Shown piece by piece: positions 18,462-27,165 of a DNA stretch of 64,000 nt. This DNA comes from Archangium violaceum (lineage in GTDB: Bacteria > Myxococcota > Myxococcia > Myxococcales > Myxococcaceae). Numbering within the stretch: the stretch's first letter is position 1; every line of letters starts with the position of its first letter. Position numbers and translations under genes: made by a program. Where the stretch lies: NCBI RefSeq assembly GCF_016859125.1, contig NZ_CP069338.1, positions 930,001 to 994,000 of the forward strand. The letters are read 5' to 3'. The notes beneath the pieces were generated by a model. That model was not told the DNA's origin. It saw only the letters and a list, made by a program, of their open reading frames with translations, and ran no database searches.

Positions 18462-21227
18462 TCACTCGAAGACCAGGACGGTGTCGAGCCAGTCCGCGGT
18501 GCCCTCCCGCTCCCGCCAAAGGAGGCGCTCGTCCCGGAGGGCGATCGCCGGAGCGGCCCCAGCGCGGATCCGATCCCTCACCGCGCCAAAGAACCGGCTG
18601 GCCGAGTCTGGGATATCGGACGCCGCCGCGAAGACGGCCCGAGCCCCCGCCGCCACGAAGGACGCCGGCAGGCTATAGGACTCGTGAAGGACCGGTGACA
18701 TGCGCGCCGCGCCGCAGGTGGCGAGGAGCACCAGGGGCGCACCGGCCAGGCGAAGCTGGCGCACATCGTGGGCGGTCAACGCGAAGCGGCCGTTCTCCTC
18801 GGGCGCGAGCACGATCAGGGACGCGTCGGAGAGGCCCTGATCCAGCATCCCGTGGGCGTGGATCTCGATCTCGGTGGCCTCGGGCATCGAGGCGAGCAGG
18901 CGTGAGGGGGTGGCGTCGGAGCCACTCAGCAGGATGCTCCGGCTGGAGGAGGCTGGGGGCGGGTGCCAGTCCGGCAACCGGGCCAGCTTCAAGGAGGGTG
19001 GCGGCTCCACATTGGCCGCCACCAGCTGGAGCGTGGGTGGCGGAACACGGGAGGCGGGAACGAGGCGAGGGACGCGGTAGCTCCAGGCCAGCTCGGACGG
19101 CAGCAGGCCCGGTCGATTGGCCAGTGGGGGAAGTGCGAGCACGTCCACGCGCTCGCAGCCTCGGAGCAGCGCCAACAGCTCCCCCGGAATCAGCCGCGAC
19201 ACGTCGTCGCCAAGCGGTGTCCGGCGGCTCGTGTCGTAGTGGCCGCGTACCTCGCCTCGCGGTCCGCGCACGGCCACCACCGTCCTCTCCGCATCCACCG
19301 CGGCCGCCAGGACGCAGCGGGACAGCGGTGCGATCTCCAGCTCCGCCGCGGCCAGGGAAAGGACCTCGTCGAAGGCGCCATCCCTCCCGGCCGTGCTGAG
19401 GAGCCGCAGGTAGCTGAGCATCCGGGAATCGCGGGCATCCGTGTCCTCGCGGGGCAGCGCATCCGCCTTGGCGATGACCTCCCGCAGCAGGGCCCGACCG
19501 GCCTCGCGATCGTGCTCGAGCTCGAACCGGCCCGCGATGAGCGACCGCAGCAGCCTCCGGCCGGGAGGAATGGACTCGAGGGGAACCTCGGCCAGGCTCT
19601 GTCGCACGAGTCGCGCGTCGTCGGCCCGGGGTTGGACACGGCTGAGTTCCGTGATGATGGACGCACCGAGCAGGCCAATGGGCAGCTGGCACTCGAGGGC
19701 CAGCTCCATCTGCCGGCGCGCTTCCTCCACCCGGAAGCGGGAGAGCGCGAGATCCGCCAGGTTGCGACGCACGTAGTTGCGAAGCCTGCAGTCGTCCGGC
19801 TCACGTGGGAGCGCCTCGGCCATCAGCGCCCAGGCCAGGGAGGGATTGGCTCGAAACCGGGCGATCTGCCCCATCGCCTGCAACAGCGTCGACTCCTGCG
19901 CCCACTCCCCGAACGTCCGCGCCAGTGTCCAGCCAGCTCGTGCGTGCTCGCTCGCTTCGGCGAGCCGATTGTTGTTGGTGTAGAGGGCGGCCAGGAGGTG
20001 CTCGATCTTCATACAGCGAAAGGACAGCCCACGCTCACGGCACTGGCTCAGCGCGGACAACAGGCGCTGCTCGGCCTTCCACCACTGGCCCGCCGCCTCC
20101 TCCATCTTCGCTTGCTCCTCCTCGAGGACCAGGGCCGTCCATGGATCCTCCTCCCCCCTGGCGAGGCGTTGGAGCTCGTCCCCGCTGCGTGGAGCGCTCG
20201 GAACATGGAGGAGCCCTCCCAGGTAGAGATCCTTCTCTCCAGAGCGACGGAGCCGTGTGACGAGCTCGTCGGGAGCCGGGTGCTGGTCACGAACCAGAAG
20301 GGCGTAGTCCCGGGCGAGGGGGGCCCTGAGACGGAAGTCCCGATTCGCCACGCGCAGCAGGTGGTCGTGCAGCACCGTGCCCCCATGGACACGGTCCAAC
20401 GCATCGGCGAGTGGCAGCAGGGACATGGCCCGTTCGCGGCTCGGTGCCGCGCGGAGTGCCTCGTAGAAACCCTCCCGGAGGGTTCCGGGGAACCGCGAGG
20501 CCTCCTCGAGCGGCAACGGGGCGGAGGAAGCGCCCTCGGGGATTACCCCCACCCAGGACAGGATGGCCTCGCGAGCGGCCTTCCAACTCCGGGCCCGCGA
20601 GCGGTCATGCTCACGCAGCCGCGCCGCGAGGGCCCGAGCCTCCTCGCTCCAGCCCGGCTCACGCAACGCGGCGACCTGTTCGAGACACTCCACCGCCTGC
20701 AAGGTGAGGCCCAGCTCGCGCAGCACCAACCCGCGGTTCCACAGGGCCTGGGGCAGACCCGGGTGGGCCTCCAGCACGTCATCGAGCAGCGCCAGGGCCT
20801 CCTCGGCGCGACCCAGGGAGAGGGCCGCCACGGCGCGATCGTTGTCGCGCTCGGGAGAGGGAGGCATGCGCTCGAGGAACGCCACGGCCTGCGCCGGAGC
20901 CGACCGCAGGAGATAGGCGGCGGCGATGCCACGAAGATCGTTGCGCTCCTCCAGAGCGGCCAACTCACGTAAGGACAGAGGACTGGTGCTCGCCGCGCCG
21001 CTCCACTCTGGCGCGTAGGGGCGGTGGTGATCGGCGGCGGGGAGGCTCAGCCGCGCCTCCAGGGGACGGTAGGGGAGATCGGAGAGCCAGAGCGCCGGCG
21101 CCGGGGGTCCGGAGCGCGCGCGTGGAAGGCCAGCGAGGCCCAGGCCCAGGAGCAGGACCAGGAACCAGAGCCACCCGGGGGGCGCTCCTGGAGGCACCTT
21201 GAGACCCTGCTCAGAGGAAGCTCGCAC
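18462..21227 (-). CDS. Membrane-anchored TPR protein with C-terminal CHAT (caspase-like) domain
   Basis: The 921-residue protein starts at a GTG behind a G-rich box. A transmembrane helix (about residues 18-34) is followed by a long TPR-like helical region (about 85-600; for example 'AEEALALLDDVLEAHPGLPQ' and 'LWNRGLVLRELGLTLQAVEC'). It ends with a CHAT domain whose catalytic pair is His792 ('IEIHAHGM') and Cys838 ('LLATCGAA'). CHAT proteins are clan CD peptidases related to caspases and separase. Its middle is clearly homologous to the anti-sigma-like protein at 25421-26791, but the zinc-finger part is absent. The predicted topology puts TPR and CHAT on one side of the membrane. A regulatory protease in a sigma-factor circuit is inferred. 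Confidence 0.88.
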   Translation of the reverse strand: MRASSEQGLKVPPGAPPGWLWFLVLLLGLGLAGLPRARSGPPAPALWLSDLPYRPLEARLSLPAADHHRPYAPEWSGAASTSPLSLRELAALEERNDLRGIAAAYLLRSAPAQAVAFLERMPPSPERDNDRAVAALSLGRAEEALALLDDVLEAHPGLPQALWNRGLVLRELGLTLQAVECLEQVAALREPGWSEEARALAARLREHDRSRARSWKAAREAILSWVGVIPEGASSAPLPLEEASRFPGTLREGFYEALRAAPSRERAMSLLPLADALDRVHGGTVLHDHLLRVANRDFRLRAPLARDYALLVRDQHPAPDELVTRLRRSGEKDLYLGGLLHVPSAPRSGDELQRLARGEEDPWTALVLEEEQAKMEEAAGQWWKAEQRLLSALSQCRERGLSFRCMKIEHLLAALYTNNNRLAEASEHARAGWTLARTFGEWAQESTLLQAMGQIARFRANPSLAWALMAEALPREPDDCRLRNYVRRNLADLALSRFRVEEARRQMELALECQLPIGLLGASIITELSRVQPRADDARLVRQSLAEVPLESIPPGRRLLRSLIAGRFELEHDREAGRALLREVIAKADALPREDTDARDSRMLSYLRLLSTAGRDGAFDEVLSLAAAELEIAPLSRCVLAAAVDAERTVVAVRGPRGEVRGHYDTSRRTPLGDDVSRLIPGELLALLRGCERVDVLALPPLANRPGLLPSELAWSYRVPRLVPASRVPPPTLQLVAANVEPPPSLKLARLPDWHPPPASSSRSILLSGSDATPSRLLASMPEATEIEIHAHGMLDQGLSDASLIVLAPEENGRFALTAHDVRQLRLAGAPLVLLATCGAARMSPVLHESYSLPASFVAAGARAVFAAASDIPDSASRFFGAVRDRIRAGAAPAIALRDERLLWREREGTADWLDTVLVFE

Positions 21228-21332
21228 GTTCGCATTCCCCCCAAGCCCGCGTGGTGCCCCTCATGGTGAGTGGAGTGTTTCCGAGATCCACCGGGCGATG
21301 GTGAAGCACGCCTCACCGAATATACGTGCGAA

Positions 21333-22277
21333 TCAGGAGCCGGGTACCATCCATGCGACGTTTGGCTCCGGCGCGTCGAAGGCGAAGAAGCAGACCGCAG
21401 CGCCATCGTCGAGCGCGCGCATCCAGTGCCACCACCCCACCGGCAGGAACAGCATCTGGCCGGGCTCGAGCTCCAGATCCAGCACGTCCGCCCTCGCGAA
21501 GTCCGGGAAGCGCTCGAGATCGGGTGCGGAGGGATCCACCGGGCTGAAGGTGCCATCCGTGCTGTAGACGCGATGCAGCTGGAACGAGGGGATGAGCTTC
21601 ACCTGCCTTCGCCCATGCACCTGGGCGAGCAGGACGTTGCGCGCATCCTGATGAAGGGGCGTGAGGGCCCCGGCCGGCTCGAGCCAGAGGGTGGTCCCGA
21701 GTCGGTGGTGCTCCGGGTGGACGATGCCACGAGGTGGCCGGAGCTCTTCGAGCAGCGCCGCGCCCTCGGTACCCGGCTCGCGAGTGAGGGCGAGCCCCGG
21801 GCCCTGAGCGCAGACGGGAAGAGGCCCGGTGGACGAAAGCGCCCCGGCTCCCCCCAGGCGCTGGCGGAGAAGCCCGGAGGACCCGCTCCGCATGGCCGGC
21901 CAATCGGTCATCATCCCCTCGAGGAGCACCGGCCGGTTCGCGAAGTAGTAGTGCTCGAAGAAGGCCTCTGGCGTGAGCGCGTCGACACGCGGGAGCCGCT
22001 GGTGCGCGCCGGACTGCTCGGCCAGGCTGGAATAGACGTCCAACAGGCCCTCGAGCTTCAGCACCTGCTCGCCAATGCGGCGGCACCCCACCAGATACGG
22101 ATCCTCGGCCTCCGCGGCGACCGCGGCGCGTGCCACCTCCGCATCCACGCCGGCCGCGCACAGCACCTCCTCCAACTCCTCCGGCTCCGTCCCCAGCAGA
22201 AGATTCTCCACCACCCACTCCCGCCACTCCGGCGCCAGGCCGGGTGTTCCGCTGTCCGTCAAACGTTCCGTCGTCAT
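21333..22277 (-). CDS. Cupin_8/JmjC-like Fe(II)/2-oxoglutarate oxygenase, copy 1
   Basis: The 314-residue protein has an N-terminal helical module ('LAPEWREWVVENLLLG'), then the cupin_8/JmjC core. 'FEHYYFANRPVLLEGMMTDW' is the usual core entry; the HxD of the Fe site is in 'LTPLHQDARNVL', and the distal His is in 'LPVGWWHWMRALD'. Family members such as FIH hydroxylate Asn, Asp, His or Pro side chains. Compared with the two paralogues, the segment between 'DWPAM' and the HxD motif is shorter and divergent, so substrate choice may differ. It is the last of three related genes and precedes the TPR-CHAT gene on the same strand. Confidence 0.85.
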   Translation of the reverse strand: MTTERLTDSGTPGLAPEWREWVVENLLLGTEPEELEEVLCAAGVDAEVARAAVAAEAEDPYLVGCRRIGEQVLKLEGLLDVYSSLAEQSGAHQRLPRVDALTPEAFFEHYYFANRPVLLEGMMTDWPAMRSGSSGLLRQRLGGAGALSSTGPLPVCAQGPGLALTREPGTEGAALLEELRPPRGIVHPEHHRLGTTLWLEPAGALTPLHQDARNVLLAQVHGRRQVKLIPSFQLHRVYSTDGTFSPVDPSAPDLERFPDFARADVLDLELEPGQMLFLPVGWWHWMRALDDGAAVCFFAFDAPEPNVAWMVPGS

Positions 22278-22319
22278 GGACTGCTCCCGTCGCCGATTGA
22301 GCCCAGCACCCCCGCCGGC

Positions 22320-23369
22320 CTAGCCGTCCTCGGGTACGGGGCCAAGCCAGAAGTTCTTCCACAAGGTGTTGCGCTCCGGGAGCGCGAAGCTCACGAAGGT
22401 GAGCGAGATGCTCACGTCGAGCGCCTTCACCGCGTGCCACCACCCCACCGGGATGAGCAGCACCTCGCCGGGCTCCAGCACCAGCTCGACGAGGCTGGCC
22501 TCACCGAAGGCCGGGAATCGCTCGAGAGCCGGCGCGCGGATGTCCACCTCGCTGCTGAGGCCACGGTGGTTGTAGGCGCGGGAGAGCTCGAAGGAGGGCA
22601 TCAGCCAGAAGCGCTTGCGCCCATGGAGCTGGCAGAAGAGCACGTTCAGGTGATCGTGGTGCAGGTTCGAGAGCGTGCCCGCGGGACCGAACCACAGGTG
22701 CATGCTGTCCGGCATACCCAGCTCGGGATGGATGAGACCCGCTGGGGGCCGGATGTCTTCCAGTAGCGGGCGAAACGCCGGCTCGTTGAGCACGACATTG
22801 CGAGCGATCATGTAGAAGTCATTCGTCTCGCCCGCGCTCCGCACCCGGGTCACGTAATCGCGCATGGTCATCTTCGTCCGGTGCGGTGCCACGCGAAAAT
22901 CATGGTCCTCCGGCTCCGACTCCCGCCCCGTCATCACCTCGACGAGGCAATCGCCGAAGCGCTCGGCGAAGAACTCCGGCGACCAGCGGGTACGCGCGGG
23001 CCAGTCCTCGAGCAGCCCCTGGAGCACCACCGGCCTGTTACGGAAGTAGTAGCGCTCGAAGAACTCCTCCGGGGAGAGCGCCCGCCGACGCTCGAGGTGC
23101 CGGTGCGCGCCGGACTGCCGATACAGCCGACGGTAGGACTCCAGCAACGCCTCCAGACGGGCATGTCGGGTGGAGAGGCTCCGAGCGGCCCGGAGCGCCG
23201 GGTGTCGCATCGCCCGCTGAAGCTCGAGCCGGACCAGTGCGAGCGGCACCCCGGCCCGCTCCAGGAGTCGGGCCAGCGCCTCCGGCTCCACCCCCCGGGC
23301 GAGGTTCTCGGCAAGCCATGAGCGCCACTCCGGCGCCAGGGCTGATGGGTCACTCCCGGACAGTGTCAT
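22320..23369 (-). CDS. Cupin_8/JmjC-like oxygenase, copy 2
   Basis: The 349-residue paralogue has the N-terminal 'LAPEWRSWLAENLARGVEPE' module and the core motif 'FFERYYFRNRPVVLQGLLED'. The 'RFGDCLVEVMTGRESEPE' segment, Fe ligands in 'LSNLHHDHLNVLF' and 'IPVGWWHAVKALD', and a Lys/Arg-rich 'LHGRKRFWLMPS' strand that would contact 2-oxoglutarate follow. It is separated from copy 1 by 42 bp and shares its strand, so the two are probably cotranscribed. Upstream lies a 125-bp AT-richer spacer with the divergent peptide gene. Intact catalytic residues suggest an active hydroxylase. Confidence 0.88.
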   Translation of the reverse strand: MTLSGSDPSALAPEWRSWLAENLARGVEPEALARLLERAGVPLALVRLELQRAMRHPALRAARSLSTRHARLEALLESYRRLYRQSGAHRHLERRRALSPEEFFERYYFRNRPVVLQGLLEDWPARTRWSPEFFAERFGDCLVEVMTGRESEPEDHDFRVAPHRTKMTMRDYVTRVRSAGETNDFYMIARNVVLNEPAFRPLLEDIRPPAGLIHPELGMPDSMHLWFGPAGTLSNLHHDHLNVLFCQLHGRKRFWLMPSFELSRAYNHRGLSSEVDIRAPALERFPAFGEASLVELVLEPGEVLLIPVGWWHAVKALDVSISLTFVSFALPERNTLWKNFWLGPVPEDG

Positions 23370-23398
23370 GGCCGCTCCGAACCTGCGCTCGAATATGT

Positions 23399-23460
23399 CA
23401 TGTTCACACGAGCCGAAAATTGTTGACGGAAACGCGCTCTACATTTGATTGGATTCAAGA
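23399..23460. promoter_or_regulatory. AT-rich spacer with likely divergent promoters
   Basis: This stretch is clearly poorer in GC than its surroundings. It has a TTGACG hexamer near 23428 followed by AT-rich DNA, fitting a promoter toward the small peptide gene; the copy-2 oxygenase must also be transcribed from here. No exact -10 box can be fixed. Confidence 0.35.
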
Positions 23461-23494
23461 TGCCAACCGGAGCCATCGGCACGAAGGAGAGGAC

Positions 23495-23641
23495 ATGACG
23501 CAGGACCAGAAGAAGCCGCCAGCGAAGAACGGGGGGACGAAGGTCGTGCCAAATCCCATCCCGAATCCACAGCCCGAAAGGAATGAGGGCCCGACCCGAC
23601 CGACTCCCACGCCGCCGCCGAAGACTCCGCCTCTCCGCTGA
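23495..23641 (+). CDS. 48-residue Pro/Asn-rich peptide, candidate substrate of the flanking oxygenases
   Basis: The short gene has a good Shine-Dalgarno (AGGAGAGG) five bases before its ATG. It encodes a polar N-terminal part 'MTQDQKKPPAKNGG' and a low-complexity tail with NP.PNP.P and TPTPPPKTPP. Fifteen of 48 residues are Pro. It lies on the opposite strand, in the gap between oxygenase copies 2 and 3, ending 10 bp from the copy-3 stop. It has no signal peptide and no Cys. The leader-like front, repetitive core and adjacent Asn/Pro-type hydroxylase genes suggest a ribosomal peptide substrate; this is an inference. It may instead be a chance frame in GC-rich DNA. Confidence 0.5.
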   Translation: MTQDQKKPPAKNGGTKVVPNPIPNPQPERNEGPTRPTPTPPPKTPPLR

Positions 23642-23651
23642 GTGGGTCCCC

Positions 23652-24662
23652 TCATCCGGGCCTCCACTCCGTGTTCCCTTCGGGGATCGCGAAGCGCTGG
23701 AAGCTCACCGACACGCTGACGTCGAGCGCCTTCACCCAGTGCCACCACCCCACCGGAATGAAGAGCATGTCTCCCGGTTCGAGCACCGCCTCCAGAACGT
23801 GCGCTCGAAGGTATCGTGGGAACCGCGCCTCGTCGGGGGCCTCGGCGTCCACATCACTGAAAACGCCCTGGGAGTTGTAGACACGCGGGAGCTCGAAGGA
23901 CGGGATGAGCTTGAAGTGCTTGCGCCCGTAGACCTGGCCGAAGAGGACGCAGCTCAGGTCATGATGGAGCGCCGTCAGCGTCCCAGCGGGCCCCATCCAG
24001 AGCTTGATGGCGCCAGGCGGTGAGACCGGGTCGAGGTACCCCTCCGGGAAGCGGAGCTCCTCCAACATGCCGCGGAACTCCGGCCGCTCCAGGGCGAAGT
24101 TCCGCCCCACCAGGTAGTAGTCGTTCGTCACCCGGGCCCCGAGCATCTGGATGAAGTCGCGCAGGCGCACCACCTTCCGGTGCTGGTCCGGTTGGCTCTC
24201 ATGCTCGGGATCCGAGTCCCGGCCGATCATGATCTCCACTCGCGCGTCCCCGAATCGCTCGGCCAGACACTCCGGGCGCCAGCGCTCCAGCGCCGGCCAC
24301 CCCACCATCAGATCCCGCAGGATGACCGGCCGGTGCGGGTAGTAGTAGCGCTCGAAGAACGCTCGCGCGGACAGACCGGAGCGGCGCTCCACATCCCGAG
24401 GCACGCCTGTCTGGTGATACAGCTCGCTGTAAACTTCCAGCAACGATTCTAGCCGTGTGAGCCGGCGTGCCAGCCGCCTGCCCGCCACCACCGCCGGATG
24501 GGACGAGGCGGAGGACAGCTCGTCGCGCGCCAGCTCCGGGGGAATGCCCGCCCGTGTCAGCGCCTCCACCATGCGCTCCGGCGGCTCCCCTCGGGCGAGA
24601 TTGTCGGCCAGCCAGCATTGCCAATCCGGCGAAAGGCGGCGGGAGGACGCGGAAGACGACAT
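23652..24662 (-). CDS. Cupin_8/JmjC-like oxygenase, copy 3
   Basis: The 336-residue paralogue begins 'MSSSASSRRLSPDWQCWLAD'; a GGAG box supports the ATG at 24662 over the longer frame. It has the N-terminal helical module, 'FFERYYYPHRPVILRDLMVG', 'RFGDARVEIMIGRDSDPE', the Fe ligands in 'LTALHHDLSCVLF' and 'IPVGWWHWVKALD', and a strand 'YGRKHFKLIPS' for co-substrate binding. It is closer to copy 2 than to copy 1. Its 3' end faces the small peptide gene. Upstream, a divergent gap leads to the ECF sigma gene, so the oxygenase may be driven from the same regulatory region. Confidence 0.88.
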   Translation of the reverse strand: MSSSASSRRLSPDWQCWLADNLARGEPPERMVEALTRAGIPPELARDELSSASSHPAVVAGRRLARRLTRLESLLEVYSELYHQTGVPRDVERRSGLSARAFFERYYYPHRPVILRDLMVGWPALERWRPECLAERFGDARVEIMIGRDSDPEHESQPDQHRKVVRLRDFIQMLGARVTNDYYLVGRNFALERPEFRGMLEELRFPEGYLDPVSPPGAIKLWMGPAGTLTALHHDLSCVLFGQVYGRKHFKLIPSFELPRVYNSQGVFSDVDAEAPDEARFPRYLRAHVLEAVLEPGDMLFIPVGWWHWVKALDVSVSVSFQRFAIPEGNTEWRPG

Positions 24663-24869
24663 GGGGGAGCTCCGGGTGGCGGGCCGACATGTTTCCAGTG
24701 AAGCGAGCCATCCACCCGCCACGCGATTGTAGGGGCCGCGAGGGATGGCTGCCACACGCCGTTACCCGGCCCCCATCGTCCGCCAATAAAATCGGCCCTC
24801 CGCGTTCATTCCAGGGAGCATTTTCCCGGAGGATTCCTGGCCGAGCGCTCCGCGCCCGGAGGTTGGACC

Positions 24870-25424
24870 ATGGCCTACACACAGCGAGAGCGCTGGCCGA
24901 CAGAGACGTTCGCGCAAAGCCACCGTCCTCACCTGCTCCAGTTGGCCCGGAGGTTGTGTCGGCAAGGAGGGGTCGATCCCGAGGACCTGGTCCAGGAGAC
25001 GCTGGAGCGGGCGCTGGAGGGATTCGACAAGCTCTCTCCAGCGGATGAGCCCGCCCGCCGGGCCTGGCTGTGCACCACGCTGACGAACCGCTTCCTCGAC
25101 CTGTGCCGCCGTCGGAGGACGGAGATGCTGGGACTGCCCGGGCTGCGGTTGGTACAGGAGCAGGTCACCTCCCTGGAGGACGTGCCGGAGGAGCCGTGGG
25201 CCTCGCTCACGGAGGAGGAGCTCCGCGAGGCCGTCGGCCAGCTCAAACCCAAACACCGGGAGGTGTACCAGCTCCACGCGACCGGGATGCGTTACAAGCA
25301 GATCGCGCAGCAGCTTGGCATTCCCATCGGGACGGTCGGATACCGGTTGCTCGAGGCACGACAGGCATTGAAGGAGATGCTCACCCTCAAGCTCCGGGAA
25401 GGCGGAGGGAGGAGACAGCCATGA
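24870..25424 (+). CDS. ECF-type RNA polymerase sigma factor
   Basis: The 184-residue protein has sigma-2 ('VDPEDLVQETLERALEGFDK', then 'RRAWLCTTLTNRFLDLCRRR') and sigma-4 ('LKPKHREVYQLHATGMRYKQ', then 'QQLGIPIGTVGYRLLEARQ'). GGAGG lies seven bases before the ATG. Its stop overlaps the next start (ATGA), so it is translationally coupled to a zinc-finger membrane protein, the usual anti-sigma arrangement. It would direct transcription of a small regulon, perhaps the oxygenase and CHAT genes next door; no promoter consensus was recognised to prove this. The 207-bp upstream gap contains CCAGG...CCTGG dyads of unknown meaning. Confidence 0.93.
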   Translation: MAYTQRERWPTETFAQSHRPHLLQLARRLCRQGGVDPEDLVQETLERALEGFDKLSPADEPARRAWLCTTLTNRFLDLCRRRRTEMLGLPGLRLVQEQVTSLEDVPEEPWASLTEEELREAVGQLKPKHREVYQLHATGMRYKQIAQQLGIPIGTVGYRLLEARQALKEMLTLKLREGGGRRQP

Positions 25425-26791
25425 ACAGGCCCTGCAACAAGCTTCCCCTCTTTCTCGATGGTGAGTTGTCCCCGGAAGAGGCCGAGAGCTTCCGCTACCA
25501 CCTGGCCTCCTGCACCTCCTGCGAGGCCGCGCTGCACGAGGGGCTGCAGCTGGAGTTGCTGACGCTGCGCGCGTTCGACCAGGAACCGCCCCAGGTGATG
25601 ATACGTGCCCGACCCCGCTGGGACTCCAGGCGGTGGACCCTCGTGTCCGCCGCGGCTGGGGCCCTGCTGCTCACCGTCCTTCACGTGTTCCTGCTCCAAC
25701 GGGAGCAGCCGGAGGCGTGGTTCTCCGAGGCCACCTCGCGGCGGCTGGAGGCCAGGCTGAGCTATCCGCCCGCGGATCGCTACCGTCCCTACGAACCGAT
25801 GCGAGGAGACGCGAAGTCCGGGGCGGCCCCGCTGAAGCTGCTGGCCTCCATGGAGGAGCGCGGCGAGCTGAGGGGAATCGCCGCCACGTACCTGCTCCAG
25901 GGGGAGCTGGGGCAGGCCGCAGCCTATCTCCAGCGCGAGCCTCCATCCGTGGATCGCGAGAACGACCTGGCCGTGGTGGCCATGAGCAAGGGCTCTCTGG
26001 AGGAAGCACTCCGACTGCTACGGGAGGCGCTCGACGAGCAGCCCCGCCATCCCCAGGCGCTGTGGAACCGGGCGCTGGTGCTGCGGGACCTGGGCTTCAC
26101 GGAGCAGGCCGAGCGGGCCTTCACCCTCGTGGCCAGCCTGGACGAGGACGGTTGGAACGAGGAGGCGAGGGCCCAGGCCCAGGCACTGCGGCACCGGCGC
26201 GAAAAGCGCCGCGGCGCCCGGCAGGAGACCATGGCCGCGACCCTGGCGCGTCTCACCTCGGCCACCCCTCCCTCCGCGGAGGAGCTCCTCGCGGATCCGG
26301 AGGTGGCGCGGATGGCGCTTTATGAGGCGGTTCGCACGGCGAGCACCTCCGCGCAGCTGCGGGTCCTCCTGCCCGTGGCCGAGCAGCTGGACCGGCTCGA
26401 AGGAAGCAAGGAGCTCGGGACGTACGTGCGTGAGATCGCAACCCACGACTTCTCCCTCCGGGCGCCTCTGGCTCGGGAGTACGCGGCGTTGATCACGGGG
26501 ACGCACCCGGAGAAGGAGGCCTTCCTGGAGCGGCTGCGCGCCTCGGCGGAGTGGGACATCCACCTGGGAAGCCTCATCCACGCGCATCCCGGCGAGCGAG
26601 ATCTCCGCGCGCTGATGGAACGGGTGAAGGAGACGAAGGAGCCCCGGTTCCACCTGCTGGTCGAGCGCGAGCTCGCGCGACAAGAGGAAGCGGCGGGGCA
26701 CCCGGCGCGCGCCGAGCAGCGATTGCTGTCGATGCTCCACACCTGCCGGCTGCTGAAGCTCGACCGGGCCTGCGGCGAGTTGGAGGAGTAG
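25421..26791 (+). CDS. Zinc-finger/TM/TPR anti-sigma-like protein, apparently truncated before a CHAT domain
   Basis: The 456-residue protein begins with an anti-sigma zinc-finger helix ('FRYHLASCTSCEAALHEG', HxxxCxxC), then a transmembrane segment (about 73-91) and a TPR-like region. From 'RRLEARLSYPPADRYRPYEP' on it follows the protein at 18462-21227 ('LEARLSLPAADHHRPYAP', 'LWNR.LVLR.LG'). The paralogue continues for over 400 residues to a CHAT domain, but this one stops after 'SMLHTCRLLKLDRACGELEE'. The DNA beyond shows unrelated gene fragments, so a recombination truncation is likely. The zinc finger and membrane anchor remain, so it may still restrain the ECF factor with which it is coupled. 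Confidence 0.85.
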   Translation: MNRPCNKLPLFLDGELSPEEAESFRYHLASCTSCEAALHEGLQLELLTLRAFDQEPPQVMIRARPRWDSRRWTLVSAAAGALLLTVLHVFLLQREQPEAWFSEATSRRLEARLSYPPADRYRPYEPMRGDAKSGAAPLKLLASMEERGELRGIAATYLLQGELGQAAAYLQREPPSVDRENDLAVVAMSKGSLEEALRLLREALDEQPRHPQALWNRALVLRDLGFTEQAERAFTLVASLDEDGWNEEARAQAQALRHRREKRRGARQETMAATLARLTSATPPSAEELLADPEVARMALYEAVRTASTSAQLRVLLPVAEQLDRLEGSKELGTYVREIATHDFSLRAPLAREYAALITGTHPEKEAFLERLRASAEWDIHLGSLIHAHPGERDLRALMERVKETKEPRFHLLVERELARQEEAAGHPARAEQRLLSMLHTCRLLKLDRACGELEE

Positions 26792-26824
26792 CAGTGGCCT
26801 CGCCGATGCCTCCCGGAGACCGCT

Positions 26825-26901
26825 TCACGGCCAGAGGCGCACCAGTCCCGCCTCCGGCCACGTGCGTGCGAGCAGACAGCCATTCGGCTCGAGGGTGAAG
26901 C
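26825..26901 (-). pseudogene. Remnant of a WD40/beta-propeller C-terminus
   Basis: On the minus strand a short open stretch reads 'SGFTLEPNGCLLARTWPEAG', then ends 'LVRLWP' and stop. This is the pattern of a last WD40-type blade (F.P.G..LA..W...G.VRLW). Nothing upstream continues it. It lies immediately beyond the truncated TPR gene, so it looks like a leftover from an ancestral neighbour. Confidence 0.35.
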
Positions 26902-27019
26902 CCGACAGGCATATGAGTCATGGTCGGGGACGAGGAATGAGATAGGGCGGCTTCCTGACGTCTTCGAGCGCTCGCCGTCAAACATGCCCCCTGCTGGCGA
27001 GGCCGGCTCGCGCGCCCCC

Positions 27020-27165
27020 GTTTCCTGGTTGCTCTGTTCGGAGACGTCGGCCACCACCACGCTCGCGCCCTCGCGGGCGAACGCGAGCGCGGCCTCCCGG
27101 CCAATGCCATTGGCGGCGCCGGTCACGAACGCGACCTTCCCCGCAAAGCTTCCCCTCTCGTTCAT
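27020..27165 (-). pseudogene. N-terminal fragment of a short-chain dehydrogenase/reductase
   Basis: About 45 residues match an SDR start: 'GKVAFVTGAANGIGREAALA' with the TGxxxGIG cofactor motif, then 'FAREGASVVVADVSEQSNQE'. After that the frame continues into sequence without SDR features (no NNAG, no YxxxK). The catalytic two-thirds are missing, so this is a truncated remnant. Confidence 0.72.
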
